Shown: piece by piece, positions 36,027 to 49,729 of the stretch
Layout: each line of letters opens with the position of its first letter
Numbering within the stretch: the first letter of the stretch is position 1
Assembly: GCA_032622095.1 (NCBI GenBank)
Contig: CP136066.1
Span: forward strand, 134,695,917-134,759,916
DNA: 64,000 nucleotides
Direction of reading: 5' to 3'
Source of the DNA: Siphonodentalium dalli
Lineage: Eukaryota > Mollusca > Scaphopoda > Gadilida > Siphonodentaliidae
The notes under the pieces: model-generated
The model's database searches: none
What the model was told of the DNA's origin: nothing
What the model saw: only the letters and a program-made list of their open reading frames with translations
Program-made: the position numbers and the translations under genes

Positions 36027-39000
36027 ACAGATAAAATTTCTTATGGCAGTACCACAAAAGAACACATTCAAATGACAAATACATGTAGTTCCACTAAAAG
36101 AATATCAATGGAAGCATCCGAAATATGAACCTGACAGCATCCGACGTACATGTATGCAATCAAAAAGGGGGAGTTACTTGTCACCTCATCAATTCAATGT
36201 GGTCGACTACGCATGGGGCATTTGTATTCATGCAAATCATTGGCGTTAATTGCGCAATAATCTTTCCATCTACAGTTATATGGCTAAACCGCCTCCAGTT
36301 AATTAACGAGAGGCCAATCATGTGATCGGCAGATGTTTATCCCATACCTTGGCGATTCCGATTAGCTATTTTAATAATTCCTTACACCAACCTTTTCATG
36401 AGTGCAAAAGTTTCAACAATTCACACCTTACTATCAAGGTCACAAGTGGAATCAGACTTATTGGGCACCTTGCTCACATAAACACAATAGGAACACAGAT
36501 GTGGCATTCGATTTCAACCTATTAGGTCACGCCAACACAGATATGTCTTATAGAGTGATAAAGCTAATTAAGCTCAATCCATAGTCAGAGTGAAGCACCA
36601 CAGCAGTTAAAGACAAAATAGTTAAGACATTAAGTAGATAAACATCACAGCAACTCCATTTATTTGCTTATTACATTGGAATGTGAGACATAACATAATA
36701 TGATAATATGCAAGGCATATATAGAACGACCCCGACATAATAGTAAGAAGACGGACAATGCAAAGGATCGTGCAAATAGTCGTGGAACTATAATATGCAT
36801 ATATATTAGGCCTATAGGCCCTACGCATGTCAGCGACGCGAATGCTTGATTGTTAGTGTAGATCGTTTTGGATGCCAGTCGACTTCAATAAGTACATAAT
36901 GCCTTAATATAGATAATAAAAGCCTCTATATTGTAATGTATATAGTGAATGCTATAGACTACAATGTACGTCGCTGCGATTAAGCGAGGACGACACAACG
37001 CGTCCAGTCATGTCTGGATTCTGGCCCGCAGAGACAAATGACGTCGTAACTGCCTTCATTTAGCTAACAAATGAAACTGATCTAATATTAACCTTTGCAG
37101 GACATATTCATAACAACTTACTGTTTATAAATAAATAAATACTTCAGTTGTCCATTGCCACATATCGGAAGTTGTGAAGTATTAAATTCGTTTCATTGCT
37201 GATTCCGCGATTTTGTGAAACCACTGCCGGAAGTCACGTGATTTTTCCACGAAAATGTTGTGTGAATACAAATTTCTCCTTCACGGTATACTGTAATTTA
37301 TGTGTGACGTCACAAGTACGCGCGCCCACCTGTTACCTATACACGACCCGAGCTCGAGCGCGCAAGCGCGCCGAGCGGGTCGTTATTATGTTTTTTTTTA
37401 TTATTGTTATTTTTTTTATTATGTTTTGTGTTAGCTGCATATTAAAAATTCATGGGATAATTTAGATGGGAGAAAGAGTTAATATTTCCCATTCAAAAAC
37501 CAATCAATACCTGAACAACTATACAAGTGAGGGATGTATAGACCTGGATATAAAATGATTGATAACAACTTAATTTTCAATTAGCTAGAGGTAGGATATG
37601 AGATTGGTCAGATTGAAGATATTAGATTCATTACATTGGATAGCATACTGTATGACTATGGAATGGGGTGGGTTAATTTTCTTCTAAGCTGATCATTGGA
37701 AAGATATAATGTTTGTAAACAGCGGAAATATAATTAAAGTTATGGTTAATATTATCAAAACCATTCAATCGATACCAAAATCTATTCAGGTGAAGAATGT
37801 GTCATCATTAACATGGATGCAATTATTTGTATAGTGATCATGTGAAAAATATTTAGTTATCACATTGTGTCAACAGGATTGGTGGAGGATGTTAATATTT
37901 TTAAGCAATAAACCAAATGACCTTCACATGCAGGTTAGGGGTGTGTTATCATAAACTATGCCAAGAACTATAAACATAATCAATGGAAATATTTGAGTTA
38001 TGAAATCGGATAGAATGGAGTTAATCTAATGAACTGATAAACACAGAAAGTCTATAAAAAGCATGTCATTGGATTTAGAAACCCATACAATAAGTCAGTC
38101 TCTAATGTCATGAACCTGTTAATATTGCACAGAAAACAGAACTGGACCAGAGAGTCATCAATCACAGTTTTTATCAACAGACTCTGCTAGCCATGCTATT
38201 TACTGGTATCTATCTAGTATCCAGCTAAACATAACTCAATGCCAATAATACAGTCTCTGTGTTATGTGAGAAGTTCTCTTCTAAACTCACAGTGCAGGCA
38301 TTAATTACATTATCAGTTACTTGAATTTTAAATGGCCATAACTCTGTTAAAATATACCGGATCAAACTCAAATTTGAACCTGATCTGTATTTCGGGGTGA
38401 GGACCATAATTATGTACCAAATTTGGTGATGATCTAATGAAAAATATATAAGTCAACACAGCTTGGATGAATTCTTTTTAAAAACAAGAGCAGAAAGGGT
38501 TAACTAAACAATACCAAAAACCATACAGATGAAGAACATGCTAAGAAAAACCTAGGTAAGAAATATGACTATGAGGCATATCAGAAGAAAATTGTTTGAC
38601 TTAGATGCATCAGATAGCATTTGTGTGCAGGGTTAATTATTTTCTTAACCGATCAACCAATCAATACCAACAACTATACAGGTGAGGTGTGTGTCATCAT
38701 AATCGGACAAAAATCGGACAAAAATACTTTGGTTACAGCATCGGATAGCTCATGCCTATGTGCGGATGCAAAGTGTTAATAATTTCGAAACTGATCAACA
38801 ACAAAAACTATACAGGTGAGGAGTGTGTCATTATAAACATGCACATACAATTTGAACATGATCGAATAAAAAATATTTGAGTAATCGAATCGGATAGCAA
38901 GTGTCTACAGACAGACAGACAGACGGACGAACGACGGATGGTTGATCCGGATGTTGGCCTTTAAGTGTACCATACATGGTATGGGTACATATAAAAATGA

Positions 39001-40703
39001 AACAATCCAACTGTATTGTAGAACAAATTCACATTTAATAAATAATTGTTATGAAGTGCAATTGAATTGCGCTGAAGGTGTCACATATGATTATGGATTG
39101 ATGATATGGAATAACCTGCCTATTCAGGGGTGTAAGCTAGTAACAATAATTGATATGAATCAAGCTGAATTGCACTTCAGTGCACAGCTGAATTATTAAT
39201 AAATGTCAGTTTGGCCACCCATTGGCGCTTCAATGCAAATGTTTGCGATTCAGTGCAAATAAGTAATAAATGTGAAGAAAGGTCTCAAATATATCCCACA
39301 GGAATCTGGAATTGAAGTGAAATTTAATTAAATGAAATAAACTGGCACCAGTCCTGTAAACAGTTCTGGCAAATGTGAGAATACAGCTATATACATGTAC
39401 TAGTATTCTACTGGCTGTTTTTCGATAATAAACTAGAAAAGCTAATTTGCGCATCTAAACTAAGTTACGCCATTCTCCAATCACTTTCAAACAAATCAAA
39501 ACTGTCACTCGTTTTGTAACAAAGTGTTGTGTTTGGTCGACACTGTGATGTTGATTATGTGTAAAAACTCACTACGGCGATCGATGTCGGTCATAATGAT
39601 AACAGTTTAATAACTCTCTAATGCATTGCAGAATACTTTGAAAACTATATTTAATACAATATTCAATGCCGAAGATGCAATGTCTTTAAAAATATCAGTT
39701 CCGGAAAAAGTAATCCGGTGCTGCTCAAACACAATTTGATTGGTGCTCTAAAATTATTAAATAGTTGAAAAGGGGGACATGATCTCTAGCCCGAGATTAA
39801 CCGAGCGAGCACAACTCACCACTTTAGCTTACCGCACACTAACTGTATAATATTTACCATTACAAATAGTTATCGGTATCGCTCACAACCAGTCAGTGGT
39901 GTGTGAGTTCAAATGCTTGAGGTTTATGTACACCATTCTAATGCTCTTTTCTGTTTTAGCAGCGGGAAGAAATAAAGAAGTGTCTTTGATGGGGTATATC
40001 TTGTTTTACAAGTGATCTAGTTCACGTTTTCACAGAAAATAGTCCCCAGGATATTTACGTTCACCTCCCGTCATAGTAAGTTTTCACCCAAAACTGAAAT
40101 CGCTCTCTCGATAAATTGCAAGAAAAGAAAAAAACGTACGGTCCACGGTTGAATTGTGAACTGCTTTGGAACGATCCACCCATGCCGATCCAGTACATAG
40201 ATGTATACCTAGCTTACGTACTGGCTCCCACTGGGGTTAACTGGTACGGAACTCCGAAGCTCCAATCGCCAGCCAATACACAGTGTCGCAAATGTTGGTC
40301 ACCTGGTATCAGATCACATACATGTAGCAGCTTGTGAGACACATTATTTTATGTCATTGAAATCAAACAACACTGAGTACCGCCTCTGTATTTCGATTCC
40401 GCCGACTTCAGAGAATGCCCTGATCAGCATGTGCTTGAGTTAGTGACTATGTATCAGGCAAATACAATGTAGGTAACTATTTTCATGATGATGTCACATG
40501 GTATACATGTTCAATTACTTGAGTGATGGCAGAAGCCAGTTATAGTTCCAAATAAATTATCTGTAATTATGTAACTCTACATACATGTACATTGTACCTG
40601 TTGTTTGATTAAAATACAGCATAACCAGTTGTTAAAGTTGAAAATAATATGTGATGGAGCTTCAACATACATGTAGGTCGTGAATCACGATATACATGTA
40701 CTA
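36027..40703. other. Gene-free stretch upstream of the ZNRD2-like gene
   Basis: Contains the promoter-like region (36950-37390). Degenerate repeats at about 37490-38940 recur roughly every 150-250 bp with wording such as caataccaaaaactatacag, gtgaggagtgtgtcatcata and gtatcggatagc, a diverged tandem family ending in acagacagacagac. No supported exon. Confidence 0.4.
36950..37390 (-). promoter_or_regulatory. CpG-rich promoter-like region, candidate ZNRD2-like promoter
   Basis: It stands out from AT-rich surroundings by CpG density. It contains TGACGTCA (37305 area), TCACGTGA (37234 area), two CGGAAGT ETS-type sites (37165, 37229), a further GACGTC (37040) and an imperfect GC-rich palindrome (37341-37385). 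It lies about 2 kb upstream of exon 1, and a GTAAGT donor on the minus strand at 37121 could end a 5' non-coding exon. Motif clustering only; the strand and target gene are inferred. Confidence 0.35.
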
Positions 40704-43165
40704 GCCTCACACGGCACAATCGTTTCGACGATTCTACGACCAATTCCACGATTCTGCGGCTTGACAACCACGGTGCTACGGCAGATCAACGATTCTGCGG
40801 CCTTATTATACGTGATATTTTATGACAAACTTAGATAATGGGGCCTTTTACTGAATTGGGACGATAAAACCGGGCTTCTTCTTGTATGCATTGTGTAGAG
40901 TAGACTTTGCAGGTCCACCGGGTTGACTCACGGAATACATACGAAGATGCGATCAATACATAAAATGAGTCACAATCGGCTCGGTCAAGTCTGGATAATC
41001 CGATCGAACCCCCGAACCGATCGCAAAAAGTCGTTTCTTGTGCTACAAGGGGACATTAACAGTGCGAAAATTAACATCCAACGTAAGCTTTGATAAGCAT
41101 AAATGTATTATTTGTCAAATTCGTACCTCCGTTGACGCAATATTCGATTAAACTACATGCAGAAATGCAGTAACAGTGTCAACTATTTGACAATGCCCCG
41201 CTTCGACCATGACAACGACGATTGTGCGACTCGTTGAACGGTCATTTTCATTTGTATACGACGTATCTGTCACGGCATGGTCGGACAGCTTAGTTATGCG
41301 TGTACGCCCATGTATGCTGCATCTGGGACTAATATGTCCCAGGCTGCATCAATAAATGTTTGGAACAGTACTGTACCTTCGTTGTACAATGCACATGTCA
41401 TGGATTCAATACAGTACTGTGTATTTACTGATCCCCACATGTGAAGGTATATAGACCAAGTCACATAAGAGATTTGTCGCTAAACGAGCATTCTTTAATT
41501 TTTTGAACATGACAAAATGCCAGACTTACATGTACCTGAACATTTTCCTTCTTGGTGCACCGAGCAGCTTTGTAATTTTTGTAAAGGTGACTTGTTCATT
41601 CGAAAATGTCACCACTTACCCTACCATAACATGAGTTATTTTAGTCATAATCTGATTAGCAGGTAGGCCCTACATATAAAGATGTCCTCGAAAAATTATT
41701 GACCGTTTAGTTACTTTTATAAATGTGTTTGTATGAAAGTATTAGTTAAAATTCTTTATGGTTATCTGAAACTGAAAGTAATGAGCAGCACTTTAAAAAA
41801 AAATAAAAATAAAAGGAATGGATGCTTAAAAACGTATACATACATAAAATAGTAGAACATTGGGTTGGTTGGTCCCGAAAGTAGCCAAAATAAAAAATAA
41901 CCTATAGGGATACGCTGATTTATGACCCCCTACCCCTGATCCCCCGGTTCGGACGTCAACTTGCCGGTATATTATTAACATGGGGTGTTTTGTTGCGGTA
42001 GTATTTTCAATTGGGTAATCTGGTGTGTGCATACTTCAAATGAGTTAAAAATTAATAGGAAATAAATGTCATAGAATTGTAATAGCTGGAGGCAAATCTT
42101 GACTGCGCGAGGGAATTATATTTTGGATAACTAGATTTTAATCACAAATAAATAAATCATTATAGAATATCATTTTCACCGTTTATAGATATATATACCT
42201 GTTTGTCAAAATATGGAATTATACTCAAAACAAAATATTAAGTTTCATGTGTGGAGTTAATTTCTAACATGAAGGCGACCATTCCCCACCATCGATACCA
42301 CAACGCAACTGAGAATAAGACATGTTGGCCATAAGAAAATACCGAGGCATTGTGAGTCGGCTGTTAGTTAGGCGTACAGACAGACGGAAGGAAAGTTGGA
42401 TAGGCGGAAAATTTAAATCATGTAATGTGTGGTGCACAGATATGGAAATAAAACCTGTACAGTATAGCAATATACGATTCGACATTACTTTATTTTCCAC
42501 AGCTGGCTCCAAATAAAAGAGTCCTAATCTCGTAGCCTTGAGGTCGTGTGATTCATATGCGTATTCATGTCTATAGCGAGCGTGACATTCATTAGAAAAC
42601 GACTTCTCGTGAGCACAAGTTAATGAAATTTCAATTGCTGGTCTCACAATCGTCGTTGTCATAGTCGACAATTCGGCGTTGTCAATTGAGTGCGATGATA
42701 CCCCCCACAAATATGGACACAGCGCCATCAATCACAGAACTGAGGTTAACATCAGTTGTGAAAAATCAACCAAAGACGTATGGCTATGTTATTATTTGGT
42801 TTCCACTCAATTTTATAGGACATTATATATATTTTCACAACTCTAAAGACGAATTTCACACAGTGATGTGTGTAAATCCAAAACAACTGGTCTATTTGTG
42901 TCAAAGATTATGTATTGTTGTGGTAACTGACTAGTGCTGAACTCTCTACCGATTATCGAATCGAAGATCGCCGTACCTAATAGAAATATAATATGTGGTA
43001 CATAACTGTCTATATTTCTGGAATTATTCATTTCTTTATGTTTTTTTCGTGTTTATCGCATCAGCCTGGTCGCAGAATCGTTAAATTGCCGCAGCACCGT
43101 GGTTGTCAAGCCGCAGACTCGTGGAATTGGTCGTAGAATCGTCGAAACGATTCTGCCGTGTGAGC
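40704..43165. mobile_element. 2.5-kb element with ~98-bp terminal inverted repeats
   Basis: Left end 40704-40801 (ctcacacggcacaatcgttt, then cgacgattctacgaccaatt...) and right end 43066-43165 are inverted copies, about 92% identical by eye. The interior has a CpG-richer part (41040-41300) and a 155-codon minus ORF (42264-42731) that is not recognised. No clear target duplication. Superfamily not assigned. Confidence 0.75.
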
Positions 43166-43296
43166 CTATAGTTAGCAATATCTAACTCCAAGTAACTACA
43201 TCCAATACTGGTACGGCGGTACACATACCTGCATGTCAGAAATTGACAAATCTATCTGGAATATGTCAGTTGGAAATGCTAAGAACAAAACATTTA

Positions 43297-46200
43297 GTCC
43301 AGGAGATATTGGTCGACCTCTGCACCCCCCCCCCCCCAGGACTTAACTTCACCCCACTAATTTTCTTCCTTAAGGTCTCCTCTAATTTTTTTCACTTGTT
43401 AACAAGAACAAAAAGTGGCCGCAGAGACTCCAGACAAGATGGCGTCCATCATGGCGGCCATTTTTTTTAAATGCACCAGGTCTCTTTGATCGCCATTATA
43501 GTAAAGATGATAGCAAATGCGGTCTTGTTTTCCGCTCGATGCGTTATGCTAATATACAACCCTTACAAATTAGCCAAAAATCAGACACCAGAATCCAATA
43601 TGGCGGCCAAGATGGCCGCCGAAATGTGAAAATATGCTATTTTTCTGACATGTTACCACCTTTCGTTTGTCTCTGTGGGAAAATGTTAGAATTTTTTCCT
43701 CATGTTATACATTTATCATATAGAGGAGTCATTGACGAACACATGGGGACCATAATATGCATTCATTGCGGGATATTTTTGTCCGATATCACGTTTTCCC
43801 AAATGCCGGTATCATAGGTCAAAGCCGAATCTCCGTTAATAACGGGATGTTATGTTTCGAATCAATGAATCTTATTGCTATTATAACAACACCCATGCAT
43901 ATATATTTGCAGGAGATACTCGAGCTAGGATTCCTCTTATACCTGAGTTGAGGAATATTTACCCAAATCCAAGATGGCGGCCAAAATGGCCACCAGAAAT
44001 AAAAAATCGCCGAAAATCACTGATTTTAACATCAGTGAGCATTATTGTCATGACAACTCCACACCTGCTTACTATTGTAAGTTGGGAACACTTAGGCGAA
44101 GAACTTTCCTTGTACCATATCCAAATAAAAGTCCCCCAAACCCAAAATGGCGCCCACAATGGCGGACAGATTTTGAAAAATTACCGAAATTCCCTCATAT
44201 TCACATCATTGGGCATTATTGTCGAGACAACTCCATCCATGCGTACAGTTGAGTTGGAAATACTGAGGTGAAGTAATTACCTTACATCTCATGCAAGAAA
44301 TTGTTTTCCAAATCGAAGATGGCGGCCAAAATGGCGACCGAAATTTGAAAACACGCCTACATTCCTTTACTTTCTTAGGATGGGAGTTATTGTTTCGCGA
44401 TTTCTACCACCATTACATGTTGATATGTATGAATTATTCATTAGGGTTTGGCAAGTGATACTCAGAGTCAATATGGCGGCCAAACTGGCGGGCAGAAATT
44501 GAAAAGAAGCCGATATTATCACATACTAAATTCAACTTTTTGTCATAATATTGATTTGTATAAACAAAACGGTACATAATATAAGCCATATATTAGTTCC
44601 AATGTAAGTCGTAGCCTTTTGGAAGGATGAAAACCCACAATCACAATGTGGCATTTCAAAATCCATTCTCCACTAAGGGCTCATACTGGCCGTAACCGTA
44701 TATATGTGCGCCGAATAGTCATATTATGACTTCCAAGAATCAAAACAACAGTACCTGAGCTTATTCTGAATTGCCACATTCAGCATTATCTAGACTCGTT
44801 TCCGTCTCTTCGTCATATTAATCTATCTCACTCACAACAACAGTTCACTACTCTTCTTTGTAGGAGTGTGCCACTAATCGCAATGTTTCAAACAATACAT
44901 ATGCCGGTGTCCAGCTCACGTGTTGGTTTCGAAAGCTTGGAATTCTTAGCGAGCTTCATTCGTGGTATAGCTTATGGTATAATTCAGATGCTACATATGG
45001 GGTATATGCGTCATCTTGTGCGATACACTATAAAGGTATTCGGTCGATGCGTATACTAGCTTTCATAAGGACCTATCTATCTGCGTATTGTCAGCTTTGG
45101 TGACCTAATGGGGATAACAACGTGTACGCCTGGTGATCTTCCCAAACAGCCACTTCTCAATATATGGTTCATCAATTCACATACTCATCTAATGCACTGA
45201 CGTACCCGGACAACTTCTGTATATGGCTTCGAATGTTGAAAGCCCGACATTTGCCGGATGCAATTCTGCTAAGGCGTAGAAGACCATAATGCATAATATA
45301 CCCAAACTCCTTGAACATGACCATAAGAACAAGCTTGTTGGCGTCCAGCAATCGTCTCACCGAACAGATCCAAGCAGATGATAACAATACACACGGTGCT
45401 AGTTTGTGGGTACATGTATGTATCATGATAGTGGAAATGAAATTGGACCATGACTGTACCGCCCCTTATTTTGTTATGTTTTAGATTCAGACAGGATCTC
45501 TTGTGTGGCTTTGCTTTCCTTGTATGCTAAGATTATATGTTCCCATCCGTTTGGAAGCCGTTCTTAAACAACTGGACCAGGGGTATGCCATTGGCTACTG
45601 CTGTATAAGCCCCACAAAGACTGTGGTGTAGTCTTAAAGGCGATACCTTTGATAGTTGGTTGATATGTCATACTCACGCTGGGTGGTATGGTTCAAGAAA
45701 GTACAAATGCCATCAACAAAAGGGTGAAATGTTCAACGCGAAGAACATCCAGAGGAATGTTACGTTGATGAGCTCTTGCATTCAGTTCAACACACGTTGG
45801 TACACCAAGTGATTTCTTGATAACATCACCAATGCGACCATTTTCCTGCATGAGACATTAACTACTATATTATAAAGTTATATATATAAAGCTATATGAT
45901 CATAAAGGTCGCGTTCCCCAACGGCCACAGCCATCGCCATCGAGACTGTAAATTGTTCTTTAAACACATAGTGAAATAAATGCACCACAGTTCCTGACAT
46001 TCTCTTGAATAATACCGCCCACATACTGACACTAACCCCGAGAGAGGATAACAAAACACGCATACATCCATGCTATAAAGACATTATCCTTTAGTCCATC
46101 CGACTGTTTTGAGGGAGGCTAGCATATTATTATCCAGACAAAAGTATACGTAGTTGAATCAGAAAGGCTAAACAAAACCGACACGCGTGACATTCGATAT

Positions 46201-48225
46201 CTTAAACATGCACCAGGTGTAGGGGTGGTGTATACAGTGGCCCATTTCATTCCCACTATCATGGCGCATGTCCACAAACTAGCACCGCGAGCATTGTTCT
46301 TCTCTGCTGGGAGATATTCGACGAGACAACTGCGGGGCGTCACACAGTTTGCTCGGATAATGGTCAAGAAGTGTGGGTAGTCTGTACACTAGGGTCTTCT
46401 CCTTAGCTGATAGACATCTGTCCAAGGGAATGAGACAACTAGCAACCTTCGAAACACTGTCGAAGTTGTCCACATATGCCAATGCGTTCGCTGAGTGTGA
46501 GTTGACGAACTATCTATTGAGAAGTGACTAGCTAACTGGTTCGCCAGGTGTACATGTCGTTATCCCATGGGGTGTGAGGCACATACATAGAGATGACCTT
46601 CTGTAAGCTAGACACCGGAAAATGAATTGTTTGAAACATTATGATTAGAGGGACCCTACTACCAGGAAGTGGTGAATACTTTGTCGGTGTGAGCGACCTA
46701 GATTTATCAGACAAATAAATGGAAGCTGGTCCAGATAATTATGGACGTGACGTGGCAAATCAGAATCTGTTATCAGGTAATTGTTGTGATATAACTATTC
46801 GGCGCACCTACGCTTACGGCCATTATCGGCGCTAAGTGGAGACTGGATTTCGAAATGCCACATCGCGATATTAATTGTGGTGTTTCATCTTTCCAGAAGG
46901 ATACGAGCTATGTTATGCGTTTTGATACCTTTAAGTTGAACTAGTAGATGGTTTATGTTAAATTTCGTCCATACATACCGATATTATGACAAAAGGTTGA
47001 AATTAATATGTGAAAATATCAATTTCTTTTCAATTTCTAGCTGCCAATTTAGCAGCGATCTTGGCTGTGAGTATCAATTGCCAAACTCTAATGAATACTT
47101 CATGTCACTATTCCATATCAACATGTAATGGTGGATAGAAATCGCGAAACAATAACTCCCATCCTAAGAAAGTAAAGGAATGTAGATTTGTTTTCAAATT
47201 TCGGTCGCCATTTTGGCCGCCATCTTCGATTTGGAAAACAATTTCTTGCATGAGATGTAATGTAATTACTTCACCTCAGTATTTCCAACTCAATTGTAAG
47301 CATGGGTGGAGTTGTCTCGACAATAATGCCCAATGATGTGAATATGAGGGAATTTCGGTGATTATTCAAAATCTGTCCGCCATTGTGGGCGCCATTTTGG
47401 ATTTGGGGGACTTTTATTTGGATATGGTACAAGGAAAGTTCTTCGCCTAAGTGTTCCCAACTTACAATAGTAAGCAGGTGTGGAGTTGTCATGACAATAA
47501 TGCTCACTGATGTTAAAATCAGCGATTTTCGGCGATTTTTTATTTCTGGTGGCCATTTTGGCCGCCATCTTGGATTTGGGTAAATATTCCTCAACTCAGG
47601 TATAAGAGGAATCCTAGCTCGAGTATCTCCTGCAAATATATATGCATGGGTGTTGTTATAATAGCAATAACATTCATTGATTCGAAACATAACATCCCGT
47701 TATTAACGGAGATTCAGCTTCGACCTATGATGCCGGCATTTGGGAAAACGTGATATCGGACAAAAATATCCCGCAATGAATGCATATTATGGTCCCCATG
47801 TGTTCGCCAATGACTCCTCTATATGATAAATGTATAATATGACGCAAAAATTCTAACATTTGCCCACAGAGACAAACGAAAGGTGGTAACATGTCAGAAA
47901 AATAGCATATTTTCACATTTCGGCGGCCATCTTGGCCGCCATATTGGATCCTGGTGTCGGATTTTTGGCTAATTTGTAAGGGTTGTATATTAGCATAACG
48001 CATCGAGCGGAAAACAAGACCGCATGTGCTATCATCTGTACTATAATGGCTATCAAAGAGACCTGGTGCATTTAAAAAAAATGGCCGCCATCTTGTCTGG
48101 AGTCTCTGCGGCCACTTTTTTTTCTTGTTAACAAGTGAAAAAAATTAGAGGAGACCTTAAGGAAGAAAATTAGTGGGGTGAAGTTAAGTCCTGGGGGTGC
48201 AGAGGTCGACCAATATCTCCTGGAC
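43297..48225. repeat. 4.9-kb imperfect palindrome (inverted repeat with ~2.46-kb arms)
   Basis: Ends gtccaggagatattggtcga / tcgaccaatatctcctggac are flanked by TA on both sides. The outer ~1.3 kb of the two arms is nearly identical (for example 43970 against 47572). The inner part is more diverged but alignable to near the centre at about 45760 (atgtttcaaacaat at 44882 pairs with attgtttgaaacat at 46625). No intact ORF; inner arms hold broken related peptides (NNTHGASLW left, NNARGASLW right). Confidence 0.9.
43430..44490. repeat. Array of ~155-175 bp units with aagatggcggcc, left palindrome arm
   Basis: The word aagatggcggcca or close variants occurs at about 43437, 43598, 43972, 44145, 44318 and 44472. 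Intervening sequence shares attattgt-c-r-gacaactcca. The mirror array is at about 47040-48100. The core matches the YY1 consensus AAnATGGCGGC. Confidence 0.75.
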
Positions 48226-49068
48226 TAATTATGAGTTATGAAAGACTTGGAGCATTATTTGCACTCAACCCAATCATAGCATGTGGGGGTTAGTGGAAAC
48301 GTGAACTACATACTCTACAGTGAGTCACAGACACAAGTTTTAAGTGCATGTATTCGTTCTCTAACTTCTACTGTATACAATGATGAAGTTAAGAAAATAC
48401 ACACATTTCCACAATGTGCATTCAATGTATTATTTATGATGACAGAGTACCGGGTATATAATACAAACTTGTCTGACAGTAACTTTCCGCTTTCTGCAAC
48501 ACAAACGCATACTAAAGTCAGATTTAACACATTTCCCTCTATTTAAGGTACGGTATTTTATAATGATTGGACCAGTCCGGTCCAGGCCAGGCAAGAATAC
48601 CGGCAGGACAACCGAGAGCTGGACCGCCTCTTCAGTGCCACTGGAAAGGGCCACCACTGACAGTTCGGTCCACATCCCTACCGGATAATTAATACTAGGG
48701 TGACCAAATTTGATGGGCAAATTAGCGTTTCCAGTTTATAATCGAAAAACAGCCGGATAGAGAGTGAATATATTTTTGGATTCAGCAAGGTTAGCTGAAT
48801 ACAGCTACTATAATGTGGCTAATGAAGCAGATGGCAATTATTTACGGTAACGTTTCAATCACACTGAGACTGGTGTGCATGGCATCTAGACATTTCGTAC
48901 CTTGGTCGTTTCGTACAAAGACGTTTCGTACACTCTGGTCGATTCGTACCAATATTTTGGTTTTTTAATTCGTACCAATCTTTTTGGTCGTTTCGTACCA
49001 TCGAAAAAAAATAATCCAGCGTAATTTTATTCAAGTTTTATTATGATAACGAAATATGAAAGTGTCAA
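48226..49068. other. Gene-free stretch with a short tttcgtacc tandem repeat
   Basis: About 48892-49003 contains at least five copies of (g)tcgtttcgtacc variants spaced 16-30 bp. Otherwise unremarkable. Confidence 0.45.
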
Positions 49069-49076
49069 TGACACTG

Positions 49077-49729
49077 TAGCTCAACTTAGGTAGGGGAATA
49101 ATTTAATGGTTGACAGTAAATGGAGGAATAGGAAAGGTGCCAATTGAAATGTCTAACCTGCGCCAAAGGATTTAGTGATGCAAAGAGTAAAATCCAAGAT
49201 GGCTGCTGGCGGCCAAGTTTTTCGGCCGAACGACCCCAAAATCACTCGTTCCCATCTACATGTCATTGTTAACGTCCATGACAAATTTCATGATGTTCCG
49301 ATCGAAGCTACGACCTGTAGCCCGCGCCAAAGGATTTAGTCATGCAAAGAGTAAAATCCAAGATGGCTGCTGGCAGCCATGTTTTTTGGCCGAACGACTC
49401 CAAAATCACTCGTTCCCATCTACATGTCATTATTAACATCAATGACAAATTTCATGATGATCAGACGAACAGTACGACCTGTAGCCCGCGCCGATGGATT
49501 GAATTTTGAAATCTAAGATGGCCGCCAGCGGCCATGTTTTTTGGCCGAATGACCCCAAAATGACTCGTTCCCATCTACATATCAATGTCAACATTCATGA
49601 CAAATTTCATGAAGATCAGACCAAAGGTACAACCTGTAGCCCGCGCCAAAGGAAATTGTTGATGGACACACGGACGACGGACTCCAAACCATGACAATAG
49701 CTCAAACTTACAAAAAGTAAGTTGAGCTA
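49077..49729. mobile_element. MITE-like element with 12-bp inverted ends and three aagatggc units
   Basis: Perfect ends tagctcaactta / taagttgagcta. Interior has three tandem ~160-bp units, each with ccaagatggc, cagccatgttttt, gactcgttcccatctacat and acctgtagcccgcgcc (aagatggc at about 49197, 49362, 49515). Fragments of the family recur at 15146-17530, 26915-27112 and 28130-28760. Non-coding. Confidence 0.75.

Noticed and set aside
42264-42731. 155-codon minus ORF inside the 2.5-kb TIR element as a transposase
   Set aside because: No catalytic motif or DNA-binding signature seen, and it is far too short for a transposase; left unnamed.
43852-44271. 139-codon ORF in the palindrome arm, repeated as a 139-codon minus ORF at 47271-47690
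   Set aside because: It runs across ~173-bp tandem units, and the mirror copy is just the other arm. Composition and frame-independence suggest chance openness, and no domain is recognised.
19281-44490. CRISPR array
   Set aside because: Tandem units are directly adjacent or share diverged sequence throughout; there are no unique spacers between identical repeats, and the DNA is eukaryotic.
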